Positions 1 to 12,000 of a stretch of 64,000 bases of DNA are shown here, piece by piece. The notes below the pieces were generated by a model. The model was not told the DNA's origin and made no database searches. It saw only the letters and a list, made by a program, of their open reading frames with translations. The number at the start of each line of letters is the position of its first letter. The first letter of the stretch is position 1. Source of the DNA: Acephala macrosclerotiorum (lineage: Eukaryota; Ascomycota; Leotiomycetes; Helotiales; Mollisiaceae); contig MU119211.1 of the NCBI GenBank assembly GCA_014904845.1, forward strand, positions 416,156 to 480,155, written 5' to 3'. A program made the position numbers and the translations under genes.

Positions 1-1246
1 TCGAGTGGAAGGTAAGGCAATTGCCAAAGATCATCATCTGTAGCTCCCTCCTTCTTGCGCATTTGGAAGCCCTTCTTAATAGCATCTTGATGCGAGCCAC
101 TGAAGGCACAGACAACAAGAGAGCCACCATACGGAGCTCGAGGATGTACTGGAATCTTGTTGCTAACCTCGACGACATCGATGACTCTGTTGAGATCCGA
201 GAAGTCGATGCCAGGGTGGATTCCTTGAGTATAGAGGTTCAAAGCCAAAGTGACAAGATCAACATTTCCAGTTCTCTCGCCATTGCCAAAAAGACAACCC
301 TCAACTCTATCCGCACCAGCCATCTGCGCCAATTCTGCAGCGGCAATCGCACATCCGCGATCATTGTGTGGGTGGAGCGAAACACAGATCTTTTCTCGCT
401 CCGAGATGTTTCTACAAAAGTACTCAATCTGATCCGCATAAACATTCGGCGTCGACATCTCAACCGTCGCCGGGAGATTGAAGATAATTGGGTTCTCTAC
501 TGTAGGTCCCCAAGCCTTCTTCACAGCCTCGCAGATCTGGATAACGAACTCAGGTCTCGAATCTGAGAATGTCTCTGGACTGAATTCAAAAGCCCATTCC
601 GTCCCAGCTTGAGACGGATCATCCTTTGTAATCGACCTCGCGAATTCCGTACATTTGACTGCGAGAGCTAAGTTCTGCTCCTCTGTCATGTTGAAGACGA
701 TTCGCTGGAAGCATTCGCTTGTCGCGACGTAGATGTGGAGGAGGGCCTTCTTCGCACCCTTAAGAGACTCGACTGTGCGCTTGATCAACTCTTCTCGACA
801 TGGTGAGAGAACCTGAAGCCAGACATCGTCGGGTACCGCACCAGGAGTCTCGACGAGGCGTCGCGTAAAGTCGAAATCAGTTTGAGAGGCGGAGGGGAAG
901 GAGACTTCGATTTCTTTATAGCCAAGCTCGCACAACATCTTGAAATATGTCCATTTCTGCTCGCCGTCCTGGAATTGAATAGATTAGCATCTGCCAATGG
1001 GAGAGGAGAGTGGGAAATGCGGTACCATAGGATCGACTAAACTCTGGTTGCCATCTCGCAAATCAGTCGAGAGCCAACGTGGGGGCTTGTCAATCGTCTT
1101 GTCGGGCCATTGTCTATCCTTAAGCGCAAGAGGAGGAAACCTCTTGTACTTCTTCGAAGGATCCTTCAACCTTTCAACCCCTCCCGTCAGCTAGTCTTCC
1201 TCCTCTCCGTGGGGTTGTGTTGGTATGCGACAACTTACATGGGCAT
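1..1246 (-). CDS. LEU4: 2-isopropylmalate synthase, 5' part (3' end off the window)
   Basis: Catalyses the first committed step of leucine synthesis, condensing acetyl-CoA with 2-oxoisovalerate. Three exons are visible on the minus strand: 1239-1246, 1026-1170 and 968 down to the window edge. The first exon is only 8 nt (ATG CCC AT) and splices through a GTAAGT donor; the protein begins [14 protein letters not shown], the usual fungal start. The [10 protein letters not shown] motif of the HMGL-like TIM barrel spans the second joint, continuing as DGEQKW. Later segments read [18 protein letters not shown] and, at the edge, [10 protein letters not shown], all typical of fungal alpha-IPM synthase. 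The C-terminal leucine-feedback domain is outside the window. Family identity is firm; the tiny first exon is inferred from splice signals and frame. Confidence 0.95.
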
Positions 1247-2092
1247 GATGGCGGGGTCAACAAAAGGAACTTTCTCCGGAAATTTTCGACGTGCTACTGT
1301 TTTGCAAATATGATTGCTCAACTCCCGTGCTCTCTTTCGAGGATCCTGTAACTTTTTAAAGGGGGAACACAGCTCGATTCGTGTATCCTGTGTATTCGTG
1401 TCCTCGTAACATGTGAGTTGTAATTTGTACTTCTCTGCAGAGTGACTCAAAAATTATCTTCCATTCGCCTTCCCGAATTGCGGGGCGAAACGAGGGGAGA
1501 TCCTTGCGCCCTGCTGCTGTCACGCTGATTTGCCGTCACTAACCGGTTCCGTATCTTTGAGCCAGTTGACAGCGATTGATATTCGCATCGCGGATAATCG
1601 AACTTAAAGTGGTAAAGGGCATCATATTTATATTTCTACGGCAGTAGGACTTTGGTCTCCTCTGAACCAGTATAGGACCGACTTTGCTCTGGAATGAAGA
1701 CTGCTCTCCTGCACGTTCCCAGCATCGAACCGCATTGATTCCGATGTTCATCCCAAAACCAGCTCTCTGCATCTCGGTCACACCTCATGATTGGAGCCAG
1801 CACTCGGGACGAGCCTTTTCCATGTGCCTGCAGATCAATGTTTGAAACCAAACTCCGGCATTACAGAAAGCAGTAATTCACACGGGATACCATAATAGGT
1901 AGATGCAGTAAGTGGTGGTGAAATGGAGACAAGATGTTTATCCTCTTTATGGAAAAACTATGTACAAGTACAGGTAAAAGTCTATACAAAACGTTACTGT
2001 CCTTTAAAGCGCTCAAATATGTGCATGAATTCATTCCTCTTTGATCTTGAAACGACGTGCCTGGCCCCAAGTGCCAACTCCTTTGAGCCTCC
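1247..2092. other. Intergenic: LEU4 promoter / ferric reductase 3' flank
   Basis: No open frame here looks coding. Because both neighbours are on the minus strand, this stretch should hold the LEU4 promoter and 5' UTR plus the ferric reductase 3' UTR. One Leu3-like palindrome is annotated separately. Confidence 0.6.
1543..1552. promoter_or_regulatory. Candidate Leu3-type site upstream of LEU4
   Basis: CCGGTTCCGT matches the Leu3 consensus CCGGNNCCGG at nine of ten positions and lies about 300 bp upstream of the LEU4 start. Leu3 is the Zn2Cys6 activator of branched-chain amino acid genes that senses 2-isopropylmalate, the LEU4 product. A single near-match is weak evidence on its own. Confidence 0.35.
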
Positions 2093-3952
2093 TCACCACG
2101 TGAACGACTCCTCAATAAAATCCACCATCCCGTTCACCTGCTCGTCGCGAACTGCTTCACGGATATTGTCCGCCAGTCCACCAGGTCCGCAAACAGTGAC
2201 GCACATAGCACCACGCTGTTGCCTGACCTCATTCTGGAGAATGAGCTTGACGTTTGGACGGCCTGGGTGCATTTGAACTGTCGTGCTGGGAGAGACGATT
2301 TCTCTTGGATTTTTGGGTCGTGTGATGAAGAGCTTGATGTTGAGGCATTCTCTTCGTCCTTGCATCTTGAGGACTGTGTCCATCCAGGGTCGTACCCACT
2401 CTAATTGCTCAGAGTCGCGAACGATCCAGACGAGCACGATTTTCCTTGTCGCTATTGTGCCGTTATGGAAGCCTTCGATGAGATGTTTGACGTAGGGAAT
2501 CTGGTGAGTAATTCCGCTGGCGCCTGCGAAGAGAACGGCATGGCCGTATGAATCAAGAGAGTGGTGCCCACCATACGGTCCTTCCATGGCGGCTTTGACT
2601 CTCATGCTGCGTCTGCTGCATTGACTCGCTTTGTTAAACAGTTTCCTTGTGAAGCCAGTTTGTGCTTGAATCACAAAAGAGACATCTGAGACTTCCTCTT
2701 CATCCCTGAGTTTGGCGTGACCTTGCTTCTCCGTGATTGGGAGACTGGGGAGTACAGGCCTGTTCTGGACCCAAGCGATGGAGAAGGGGTGTGATTCCCA
2801 AGCGTTGACGTTAGCGATGCGAATGTAAGCGTGGCTTCCAGGAGCGATGTTGACTTTCTTTGGCAGGTGCATGGTGACTCGGCAGGCCTCTCCTGGAAGG
2901 GCCTCCACGGTGGCAGTGGTCCATCCTTTGCGGGAATAATTCTTTCGAAGGATTTTGTACATGCGTGCAACGCGATCATAGATCCAGAGAACGCAGACGA
3001 CTTTGACATATGGCAGTTGTGGGAGGTGGGCGACCTCGCAATGTAGCCAGATGCCGACCAGAGAGAGAGTAGCCATGATAATATGAATGTCGAGGAAGGT
3101 TTCATAGAAGGCATGACGAACCGGAGAAAAGGCTGTGATGAAGATGATGATCATCGCAATCGTCCCAAGTATACCCCAGTATGCGAATGGATCGGTCGCG
3201 AGCTGGTGGAAGATTCCCTTAAAGCCTGTCGCCACGTATTTCACATAAACCCAGCATAATGTGTGGACCACGGCTTCCAAAACAACCATCCGTCCCATCC
3301 ATCTGTGAAGGAGATTATACGTGTCGAAGCTAATCTGGAGGAGCCAGATCAATGGATTGTTTCGGCCAGCCAGGAGGATCAGGGCTATCATGTTGACCAC
3401 AGCTAATACTCCAGATCGACCACGCAGCTCAGCAATGATGGAATACTTGTTGTCTCGCCAGTAGTTCAGCGCAACACAGTACCCAATATTGCTCAAGCAG
3501 TAAAGTGAGATGAGGATGAAGTGGAACCTCGACGGTAGGGTCCCCATATTCATGGCCGAGGAGAGTTTGAACTCTCGGTTGTGTCGTTTCTTGCCTAGAG
3601 GAGCATACAGAATATGCTTCTTAAATTTCCACCAATTCCAACGATTCTGCGCCCAATATGTCTGTGTATCCCGCCCCATCGCTGCCATATGTCTCGTGTG
3701 CGCTTTTGCTCTCTGGATCAATCTTATGAGAAGGATGGATATGGCCAGCACGCCCAAACTCCACCACAAGATGACTTTGAAGAGGTTGTTGAGGGGCTGG
3801 TTGACGCCATTGAGGGCGGTCGCGAAGTCGGCGATCGTGGGGTTCGGATTGCTTTCGTTGTATGTGGCTGACGCGTTATATGGCGTCTCTGCGCGGGCAA
3901 GGACAGGAGTTGCCGCCAATATATCACGGTGTTTAAGGTGGTGAGAGTGCAT
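2093..3952 (-). CDS. Ferric-chelate reductase (FRE family)
   Basis: Single-exon protein of 619 aa from ATG at 3952 (an upstream in-frame TTG extends the frame to 4003 but is not a credible start). Predicted order: lumenal N-terminus, first membrane segment near residues 57-80, then the ferric reductase transmembrane core. Two bis-heme histidine pairs with the canonical 13-residue spacing are visible: H216/H230 (HRWMGRMVVLEAVVH) and H290/H304. An FAD-binding HPFSIAW motif lies at about 388-394, a GASGIT NADPH motif follows, and the C-terminus carries CGPGG. The family moves electrons from cytosolic NADPH through FAD and heme to extracellular Fe(III) or Cu(II) before high-affinity uptake. No clear iron-responsive GATA site was found upstream. 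Length is slightly below the 650-750 aa usual for the family. Confidence 0.92.
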   Translation of the reverse strand: MHSHHLKHRDILAATPVLARAETPYNASATYNESNPNPTIADFATALNGVNQPLNNLFKVILWWSLGVLAISILLIRLIQRAKAHTRHMAAMGRDTQTYWAQNRWNWWKFKKHILYAPLGKKRHNREFKLSSAMNMGTLPSRFHFILISLYCLSNIGYCVALNYWRDNKYSIIAELRGRSGVLAVVNMIALILLAGRNNPLIWLLQISFDTYNLLHRWMGRMVVLEAVVHTLCWVYVKYVATGFKGIFHQLATDPFAYWGILGTIAMIIIFITAFSPVRHAFYETFLDIHIIMATLSLVGIWLHCEVAHLPQLPYVKVVCVLWIYDRVARMYKILRKNYSRKGWTTATVEALPGEACRVTMHLPKKVNIAPGSHAYIRIANVNAWESHPFSIAWVQNRPVLPSLPITEKQGHAKLRDEEEVSDVSFVIQAQTGFTRKLFNKASQCSRRSMRVKAAMEGPYGGHHSLDSYGHAVLFAGASGITHQIPYVKHLIEGFHNGTIATRKIVLVWIVRDSEQLEWVRPWMDTVLKMQGRRECLNIKLFITRPKNPREIVSPSTTVQMHPGRPNVKLILQNEVRQQRGAMCVTVCGPGGLADNIREAVRDEQVNGMVDFIEESFTW

Positions 3953-6192
3953 CGTACTGTTCAAACGTTTCGTATGTGGTATGCAGGTACTCGAGGGCTG
4001 CAAAAGTGAGTGTGTAGATCTGTATGTCTGTGTCAGAAGCCTGCTTCTGAAAGAATCGAAGGTGAAGTTATAGAATATTGGAGATATTTAGGGAAGATTG
4101 GAACTTTAACTACCTTCAAGATTCCTCGCGGAATAACAATGTGATTCAAACTCTGTTACTATTGTTCGTTTCGATCTACAAACAAGGAATCAAAGTTGTG
4201 AATAAAGGGCATTGTCCTGAATGCGTTGTCTGGCGTCAAAAGAAGGCCGTATCGTCATGAGAAACGAATGTATCAATGAACGTATTGTCTCCAGGACAGG
4301 ATCGAAACAATTGGCTTTGTCCGCTGCGTCAAGAGAGGGATCGTCACCGGGACTTTATGTTGTAGTATGTTTTGGCGTTTTTGGATTGCTGTCAATGAAT
4401 GTGGTTTTGTTGGTGGGGCAAAAGTGAATTGCGGTACTCTATCTGAGAGATCTGGTGGGGGTTGACCACGCGAATTCGGATGAACTCCGAATGCTTGGTG
4501 TCGTCTTTATGATTCCCCTGTAAAATGGTTCGAGAATGTACGTGCGTATCTGGGTATCCTGGAAGGAGATCTATGATTCTTGGTGACTGCGCAGCAGATG
4601 GTGGTGAATGAAAGAAATTTTCGGCTTCGAATCTATGAGTGAACAAACGACATCAAGAACACCGCAACTCTCGACTCCCAGCGAGCACAAATAACGAGCG
4701 AAGATGAGGGTAATAAATCAAGAGAAGTAGAAGAAGACTTCGTTTGGCGGTCACAAAATTCGTGAGCTACGTCGTACTCCTCGCATCTGGGACCTGCAGC
4801 CTCCAGCCCCTTGGGCAAGACCTGGGCGCATTCGCGGCTGACTATCAGCGTGGTTTAGCTGTGGGAAAACATCCTCAGCCTATCGAACGGGTCGCTTCGA
4901 GGTAGACCAGGCCGCGGACATGTCAAAGTGTGGCCATGAGCCTCCCCGCAGCTGAATAGGGCAAGTGGGTTACTTCCCAGCGTGAAGGAAGTCGCCCCTG
5001 ATGATGTTGGTTGGAAGGAAGGACGACATTGTTCCTGTGGCGTTTTTTTCGGATGAGCTTGGCGCACTTGGTTATGCGCGATCTCACTGGTGCATCGTTT
5101 GAAACCGGGCTGGGCCTTTTCAGGGGCAAAACAAACACGAAGCCATTCTGATAGGCTGTAGTGACTTCAGTACTATCACGAGATTTTCCGGTAGGGGTGA
5201 CGAGGTGACGGGTTGCAAGTAGAGGCCCGGATAAGCTGCTATCCAATTGCTTGTGTTTGTCATGATGTGCATGTGCTGATACTGCTGCTCTTTTGTCTGA
5301 TCTGTCTGACGATTTGTGTGATGATGTTTCTCGGATTCCGTCTTCAGCCCAGCGCGCCAAGAAGTTTCGAAACAAGTACTGTACATGGGTATACCGAATA
5401 TGACAGGAGGGATGTTCCAAGAAGCTTGGGACTTTTTTGATGAGACTTCCAACAGCAAAAATGTGAAGAGAGCCAAGCATCGAGGCAGCACGTGTTGATT
5501 CCTCAGGCCATATTATATTAGATGGCGGTGGCTGACAGGCCGTCACGAACCTTGGGACCTTTGATGAAGGAGGTCCCAAGCATAGAGGCCAAGCTTTGCA
5601 GTAGCATGTGCTAATGAGGGGAGATGACATGGGGATTTCAAGCCGAGGGGAGCCTCTCTTCTTTCTTAGGACTTTCGGGTTCGAATACTTCAAAGAAGAG
5701 AGGCCTATTTGAGGTTGCAAGTGAATATTTTCCAGTGGGCTTACGTCAGAGGCCAACAACATCTCGAATTTGATTGTGGCACCACTTCCAACGAATTTAG
5801 GAGGTTTTGGAAATATTTGTCTTTTTGGGATAAAAGACTTCACGATTCACGATCCAAAACTCACAAAGGCTAAAAAAATATAAGGCAGCAATAGTTGGTG
5901 CCTCAGTACGTTCTTTACGCCAATGTACTATAACGTCAGATACTTTTAACAGTTGGAAAGCTTCGGAAAAAGACGAGACATGCGTTGATATCAAAATAAC
6001 AGCTTAGATCCCTAGGACCTTTGAGTATCTAAATTGAAGGATCCATTCAATTCTTGGACACCGACGACATCCGGAACTGGAACATTGTTCATCCGAGCCA
6101 GCCCTCGGAGCTGATCGCGACTGAACCTCAAATTTGAGAGCTCTCAACCGGGAGCATCTTCACAGCCATTGAACTCCCAACAACCTCTCAAA
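3953..6192. other. Intergenic, ~2.2 kb, no supported gene
   Basis: Holds the ferric reductase promoter on its left and the MIC19 promoter on its right. A minus-strand frame of 306 codons (4923-5843) is open but has no early ATG, has a biased Ser/Arg/Pro/His composition and no recognisable domain, so I do not call it. An imperfect duplication lies inside it (5425-5500 versus 5551-5615). Confidence 0.55.
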
Positions 6193-6824
6193 ATGGGTTC
6201 CGGTTCTTCAAAACCAGACTCGAAACCCAAGTCACAAGTCTGGACAGCGTATGCCCTCCCAAATCCCCTCCCTATATCCACAACCTTACTGACAACAAAC
6301 CAGAGAAACGCCCGTCCGATTCTCACAAGGTTTGGTTGACTCTTTACAATCAAGCCCTGAGGTATGTCTATAACAGACTGGGTCATTGGATGGTGCTGAT
6401 AAAAAGGAAACAGTCAGACTCAACCCGCTCCAAACAACTCGAGCTCCACATTCAAGCCCGCGTCGCCGAAGAACTCAAATCCCTCCAAGACCGCGCCTTG
6501 AAAGAATTCTCCGACCTCCAAGCCAAAATCTCCTCTGCCGAAGAAAAATCATCCTCAGAAAACCAACCCAAATCTGCCGGAGACACCTTGAGAGAATTGG
6601 GCAGAGAAGCAGTCCAAAACGATGTCCAACAACTAAGAAAAAAGCTGGAACAGAGAAAGAAATTGGCGGATATAGATGAGAGTATTGAGAATGCGAAGGG
6701 GGCGGTGGTTAAGTGTTTGAGGGATAATGATAGGAGGCCGTTGGATTGTTGGAAGGAGGTTGAGACGTTTAAGCAGGAGGTGAGGAGGTTGGAGGGAAGT
6801 TGGGTTGAGAAGGTTGTTAGATAG
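6193..6824 (+). CDS. MIC19: MICOS complex subunit MIC19
   Basis: Peripheral inner-membrane subunit of the MICOS complex that shapes mitochondrial crista junctions. Three exons: 6193-6248, 6304-6361, 6414-6824, giving 174 aa. Introns have GTATG donors and CAG acceptors, and the second contains a CTGAT branch-like motif. The protein starts MGSGSSKPDSKPKS, with a glycine at position 2 and SS at 5-6, a pattern compatible with N-myristoylation as in animal CHCHD3. It continues through ETPVRFSQGLVDSLQ, a long charged coiled coil, and ends in a CHCH-type cysteine pair, CLRDNDRRPLDC (CX10C), followed by WKEVETFKQEVRRLE. Fungal Mic19 proteins have this single CX10C rather than the animal twin pattern. 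It is convergent with TYW3, whose stop is 143 bp away. Confidence 0.93.
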
Positions 6825-6966
6825 AGGAATGATTGGGCGGATGGATAGATGGGAATGGCATAATCCAGTGTAGTATATGTGTATTGCAATAGATAGATTG
6901 CATGGATGGGCTGTGAATGTCAAGATGAAGTTGGCTCTGTGAATGTTGCGTGCTGGGAGAGAAGTG

Positions 6967-7961
6967 TCATAAATTTGGCTCTAGGATATCGATGTCAGGT
7001 AGCTCCTCAGAAGCTTGACTTCCAGCTCGATTTTGTTTCAAAGCTTTCGCTCTCTCTAACCCTTCAGCACGTTTCCTTTCCTTCCGAGCCTGAGCATCTT
7101 CCCAATCTCCATTCTCTCCTTGCTTCTTTGCAACTTCCGCTCCCATCTCCTTCAATAACACCCGGAATCTTTCAATCCTCTTCGTGTTCTCAACAAACCT
7201 CTGATTTGAGATCTCAACTAGATTCTGTAGCTGCCATTCGGGAATCATGCAGATCTCCACTCCATCTCTCTCGAGTCCAATCACAGACTCTAGGGTTAGA
7301 CCCATAGTCCGGATTCCCACCACAGGTGTAGCCGGTTCTGCTCCAGATGCTATCAGGTTCAAAGCACCAGATTCTCGAAACCCGGCTTGCAAAGCAGCCG
7401 AGAGGACTTTTTGCGCATGTTGCAGCGATGCTGTCAAGACATGAAGTATCTAAGAATTGTCAACGTCTAACGTCCAGCACTTGGTTTTGAGAACGAGTAA
7501 CATACCATAGGCTCAAACTTAAAATGAATCAGTCTCCTCTCCATAACATCTCCCATCTGCTCCTGCAAAGTCTCAACATCTCCTCTCTTCATCCCCAAAA
7601 CCTCAACCCAGTTATTCCCCTCCTCCTTCTTGATGGGGTCATGAGAGACAAACAGCCATCTTCCACCTCCTCCTTTCCCGCCAACACCAGCACTTTTCTC
7701 TCTTCCTTCTAACTTCCCTTCTACACCCACATCCTCTCTGAAAGTTTTTCGTTTCCCCTCCAAGAAAACACTAACCCGTCCAGCACAAGAACTCGTAGTA
7801 ACACACCCCTCAAGCGCATTAATCTCTTCGATCAAATCTCTGATCCCTTCGTCTACTGAGCCTTTTGGGGAGAGGTCATCGTATTCTGCTACCGGAATGG
7901 AGAGTTGCTCTAATATCCGTCTTTTTTTGGCAACAAAGGATGCGGGGAGTGACGATGCCAT
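6967..7961 (-). CDS. TYW3: tRNA wybutosine-synthesizing protein 3
   Basis: SAM-dependent methyltransferase of the wyosine pathway that modifies position 37 of tRNA-Phe. Two exons: 7506-7961 and 6967-7449, 312 aa. The start chosen is MASSLPASFVAKKRR at 7961; an in-frame ATG 60 nt upstream (8021) would add a poor-looking 20-residue extension. Family signatures seen: TTSSCAGRVSVF in the N-terminal half, RWLFVSHDP, LIHFKFEPMILHVLTASLQHAQ across the splice joint, then GFRESGALN and GIRTMGLTLES. The lysine/glycine-rich loop between the first two motifs (about residues 75-95) is longer than in yeast. The C-terminal ~50 residues are charged and probably helical. Confidence 0.95.
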
Positions 7962-9011
7962 GGTGGAAGATTTTGTGTGGTGATGTTTTGGGAAGGTGGA
8001 GGGGTTGGTCCGTGCAGACATTGATGACCTATTGATTTTGAGTTGGGCTGAAGTTGTCTTCTTCCTTCACTTTTGTTAATACTTGGTATCATCAATGAAC
8101 GCTCAAAAATCGTCGAAAGGGGAGTTGTTCAGAGCTGCCGAAGGGGCTCTTGTGCTCTCCCGTCCCTCTCAACTCGCTACTAACTTCTCAGAGCCCTCAT
8201 GACGGGCTGCTAGCACGACCTGGTAGACACGATCAAGTTAGTTCACATCATCACATGCTTCGCCATCGCCAGCAGCAACCTATTTAATGCCAGTGGCCTC
8301 TCGAGACGAAACACTATTCCACGCATTGTTTCCTGATGCTCGTATAGTCTTTTCGGGAGTCTCGGCCTCCGATGATTCACATCAGCACCTTGCTCTACGA
8401 TCGCTGATACAGTTCTGCTTACTGCTTTTATCATTCAGTCACTTGCCATTCAAAACGAAATGTTAAAATCAATGGCTTTTATTGATTTGTACGTTCATAA
8501 GACTCGGAAGCATGTCTTCAGATCTTCATAGGGAAGTCGTCCAGCCATAAACTCCTGGTCAATCATTATCCGGTATGCAGCATGAAACTCTTCCGTCAAC
8601 AAATATGCCGCTCCCATTTTTGTATCGCATCAGGAAAAAAAAGACGCCCCACTGGCCACAGAGCAGAAACCAGTCAAGGCAACCACACCGATAACACCAT
8701 AAATATGCTGCGTCATGAATCGTCAGAGGAAATCAAAATCATCAAATCAAGGAAAAAACAATTCTGTGAATCAGAGAGACACAGCCAGTTCCAGTCGTAC
8801 GCAGATACCAGGATACCTCAGATGAGGCAATCCAAATCCGCTGTCTGGCAACTGGGAAAACCTCAGCAACTGAATGCCAAGGTGGAAAGTCGAAATCGAG
8901 TAAGCAGTTCGCATCGAAACCTTTCGCAAGGAGTGTATACGTAGACGTTGTTGCAAGACGATGATTGATGGGAATGAAAGATGAGTGGTGGAGTGGTAGA
9001 GTTAACAGTGC
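7962..9011. other. Intergenic: TYW3 promoter and RRM-gene 3' UTR
   Basis: About 1 kb between two minus-strand genes. No frame looks coding in either direction and I see no tRNA or repeat. Confidence 0.6.
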
Positions 9012-12000
9012 TTATCCCTCCAAAGCAGGAGTCAAAGCTTGTCGCAAGACAGTCTCGAATCCAGCCCACTCGTTGGCAGCGACTTGAGCAAGAGTCAAGT
9101 GCTTGAAGACCTTCGTGTCCTTAGGATGACCGAAGTGCTTGTGAAGATCTCCGAAGAGCTTCTCAGCCTGATCACCTTCGCCCTTGGCGGCCTTCTCGGC
9201 GAGTGAGAGACGCTCCTTTTGAGAGGTGTGCTCACGAATGATGGCTGCATACCACTATCGAGGGGTTAGTATCAATTCTCGCCTATAACATCTTTCACGC
9301 CAGTCGGAAAGGACTTACCAGCATCATATCGTGAGGCGCACCAGGCTTGTTGCCGATGGTCCAGAGATACTTGTATTCAGCCGCAAATATGGGAACACCC
9401 ATCTCTTGAGCAATCATCTCGTCGAGGTGGAGCTTGACAACGACCTCATCCTTCATAGTAGGAGAGAAGCCGGGGCACTTCAGAGCAGCACGCCAGCAAC
9501 GCTTGTACAGCATCGGGGTAATGTGGATCTCCCACTCGGACTTGTTCTCTCGGGTACCGTCAAGGCGATCACGGAGGAGCTCAAGCAACTTGATGGTAGC
9601 CTCGAAGAGTAAGTCACGATCCTCGATGGTGATGTAATCAACCATGTACCATGGATACTGCGCATGGTTAGCTTGCATGATCAAAAGGTGGAGTCAGGGA
9701 CAAGTCGAAGACTTACCTTGAGCAAAGTGCTAATCAAGCATTCGAATGGGCGCTGGGGGCACTCCTTGGAAAATGGAGACTGCGAATGTTAGATCGAGAC
9801 TCAACCACGGTGGGAGAAACTTACTCGTTGTGGGCACTCGACATGCTTAGTCAACATCACCAACTCCTCCTTGCTGAGGAAACCCCCGAAACCCGAATTA
9901 TACTTGTCACTTGGATCTGTCTCGTGGATGATTGGCAATTGACCCTCGTTTCGCCACTCAACGTTCTTGGCCTTAGGGAACAACTCTGCCATGAGAGCCG
10001 ACTGGCTGGACAATTCCATCTCAACGTGACGTTGACCAAGACGACCACCCCGACCTCCAGTTCTGTTCGACTCGAAACGTTGAACAGCAGCGACGGCCTC
10101 ACCGAAGTTGATGAATTCAACGAAGCAGTCAAGAGTCTTGCTGGTGACACGCTCCATGACAATGTGGACCGGCTCGTAATCCTGCTCACTGATGATACGG
10201 GCATTGCGACCAAGGAAGGCAAGAACTTCGGGGCGATTGCAACAGTATGGGATCTGGTGTTTGTCAGTAGAAGACATTTGCTTGAGGAGACTTCAACTTA
10301 CATTTCTGATCTTGACGACTCCCCACTGATCGACCTTAGCATTTCTGCAATACTCAACGAATGGGAGGTTTCGGGTATCGAGAGCCTGGTCAACAGTTGG
10401 CTTCATCCTACCGCCATCTGTCAAGGCACGAAGAGCTCCGCTCATCTTTGCATTATTGGGGCCTGCGCGAACGATCAATTGGTGAGGGCCGAATGGATTG
10501 TCGATCAATGGAGCAGAAGAACCACGGCGGACAGAGCGAGAAGGGCCAGTGAAGGGATCGTTTTCGTTGACACGGTCCAATCTACTGCCTTCATGGATGC
10601 CACCGTTGAGTGCATTCTCGATGATACTCATGGGTAGCATCTTTGGTGGAGGTCGGTCTTGAATGTTGTTAAGCCACTCTGTAGTCTTGCGAGCAGGATC
10701 AGTGGCAGCTGTAGCAATGCTTTGACCACGACGAGAACGCAGGGTTGGAGTTTTAGAGTGGCGAGATTGACGAGCCTCAGATGCAAACTCAACCTTGTTG
10801 CGGACTTTGGGAGCAGGAGTGGGAGAACCAATGTCATACTCGGACTTCGACTCATCTTCACTTGCGACTTGAGAGAGGGTCTGAGAAACGATCTGACTGC
10901 CAGCCTGGCTCTGGTACTCATGAGAAGAGGAAGCTTGGGAAGCCTGCGAAGCCAGCATGCTCTTTATTGGGCTCTTACAACCCTTTCTTGCCTTTGATGA
11001 AGATCGTGCTGGGGGGAGGACAGGACCACCGCTGTAGTATGATTGTCCACCCTGTTGCTTTTGGCCGTTCATGTTTGCACCAGAAACACCACCGTATGTC
11101 GCAGCACGATTGTTGCCTTGTCGCTCACGTTGGTGCTTGACAGGAGGCTTGCCGCGGTTGGCGTTCGATGGAAGGAGATATGGATGGGGTTGTGGAGCGC
11201 CGTATGGACTGTATCCTTGGCTCCAACCTTGAGCTTGACCTTGCGGAACATAACCGTGAGAAGGAGGGTATGAGATCGAATTGCGACCACCTTGTGGAGG
11301 ACCGCAAGACATGGTGGTGTATCTGTCGTTCGCAGGTGGTGCGTAGCCATAGCCCGAGGAGCTGTTCATGGATGGAGAAGTGATTCCAGCAGCTTGTTGA
11401 TATTCAGGAGGAATTTGATTATACATGGTGTGATCTTGGTACTGGTTGCCAGCGTAGTTACCATATGGTGGTTGAAGGGGACCACCATATGGAGGCTGAA
11501 ACTGAGCACCACCCATCTCTGGAGAACCGACTGGACCACCTTGAGCGTAGCCATTTGCGCCGTAGTATTGGTTTTGCTCGGGATACATGCTGAACGAAGG
11601 CCGACCACCGTAACCGTTGTCGTAGGGAATGGGAGGGTAGCCAAGAGGAGGAGGGGGGATGTGAGGAGGTGGAATGTAAGGAGCAGAGTTCGGATTCAAG
11701 GTCATCGAGTTCGATCTATCTGCGTCGGTTGCTTGGTTGAAGGACTCGAAGGTGCCGTTAGAAGCCAACTCGGGAGTCTCGAAGTAACCAGAGCCTTGAA
11801 CGTATGTCTCAGGCAAATGGTAGGGGAGGGGAGCTTGGGTGCGAATGGATTCTTGCGAATCGTTAGACTTAGTTGCGTTGTTCTCGTTGGTCATGTAGGG
11901 GGGGACAGCAGTCGGCGCAAAGCCAGATCTGCCAGCGCGTCTGCTCATTGCGGGGGTTGGTGATTGGGGTGTCGAGGTTGAGGTTTGCAAGAAGCAAGAG

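Noticed and set aside
4430..4460. Possible SreA-type GATA site (ATCWGATAA) in front of the ferric reductase
   Set aside because: The nearest match (CTATCTGAG on the plus strand) differs at two positions of the core and is ~490 bp away.
4923..5843. 306-codon minus-strand open frame
   Set aside because: No ATG at the 5' end (it opens with GTG), biased Ser/Arg/Pro/His composition, no domain, and an internal imperfect duplication; most likely noncoding.
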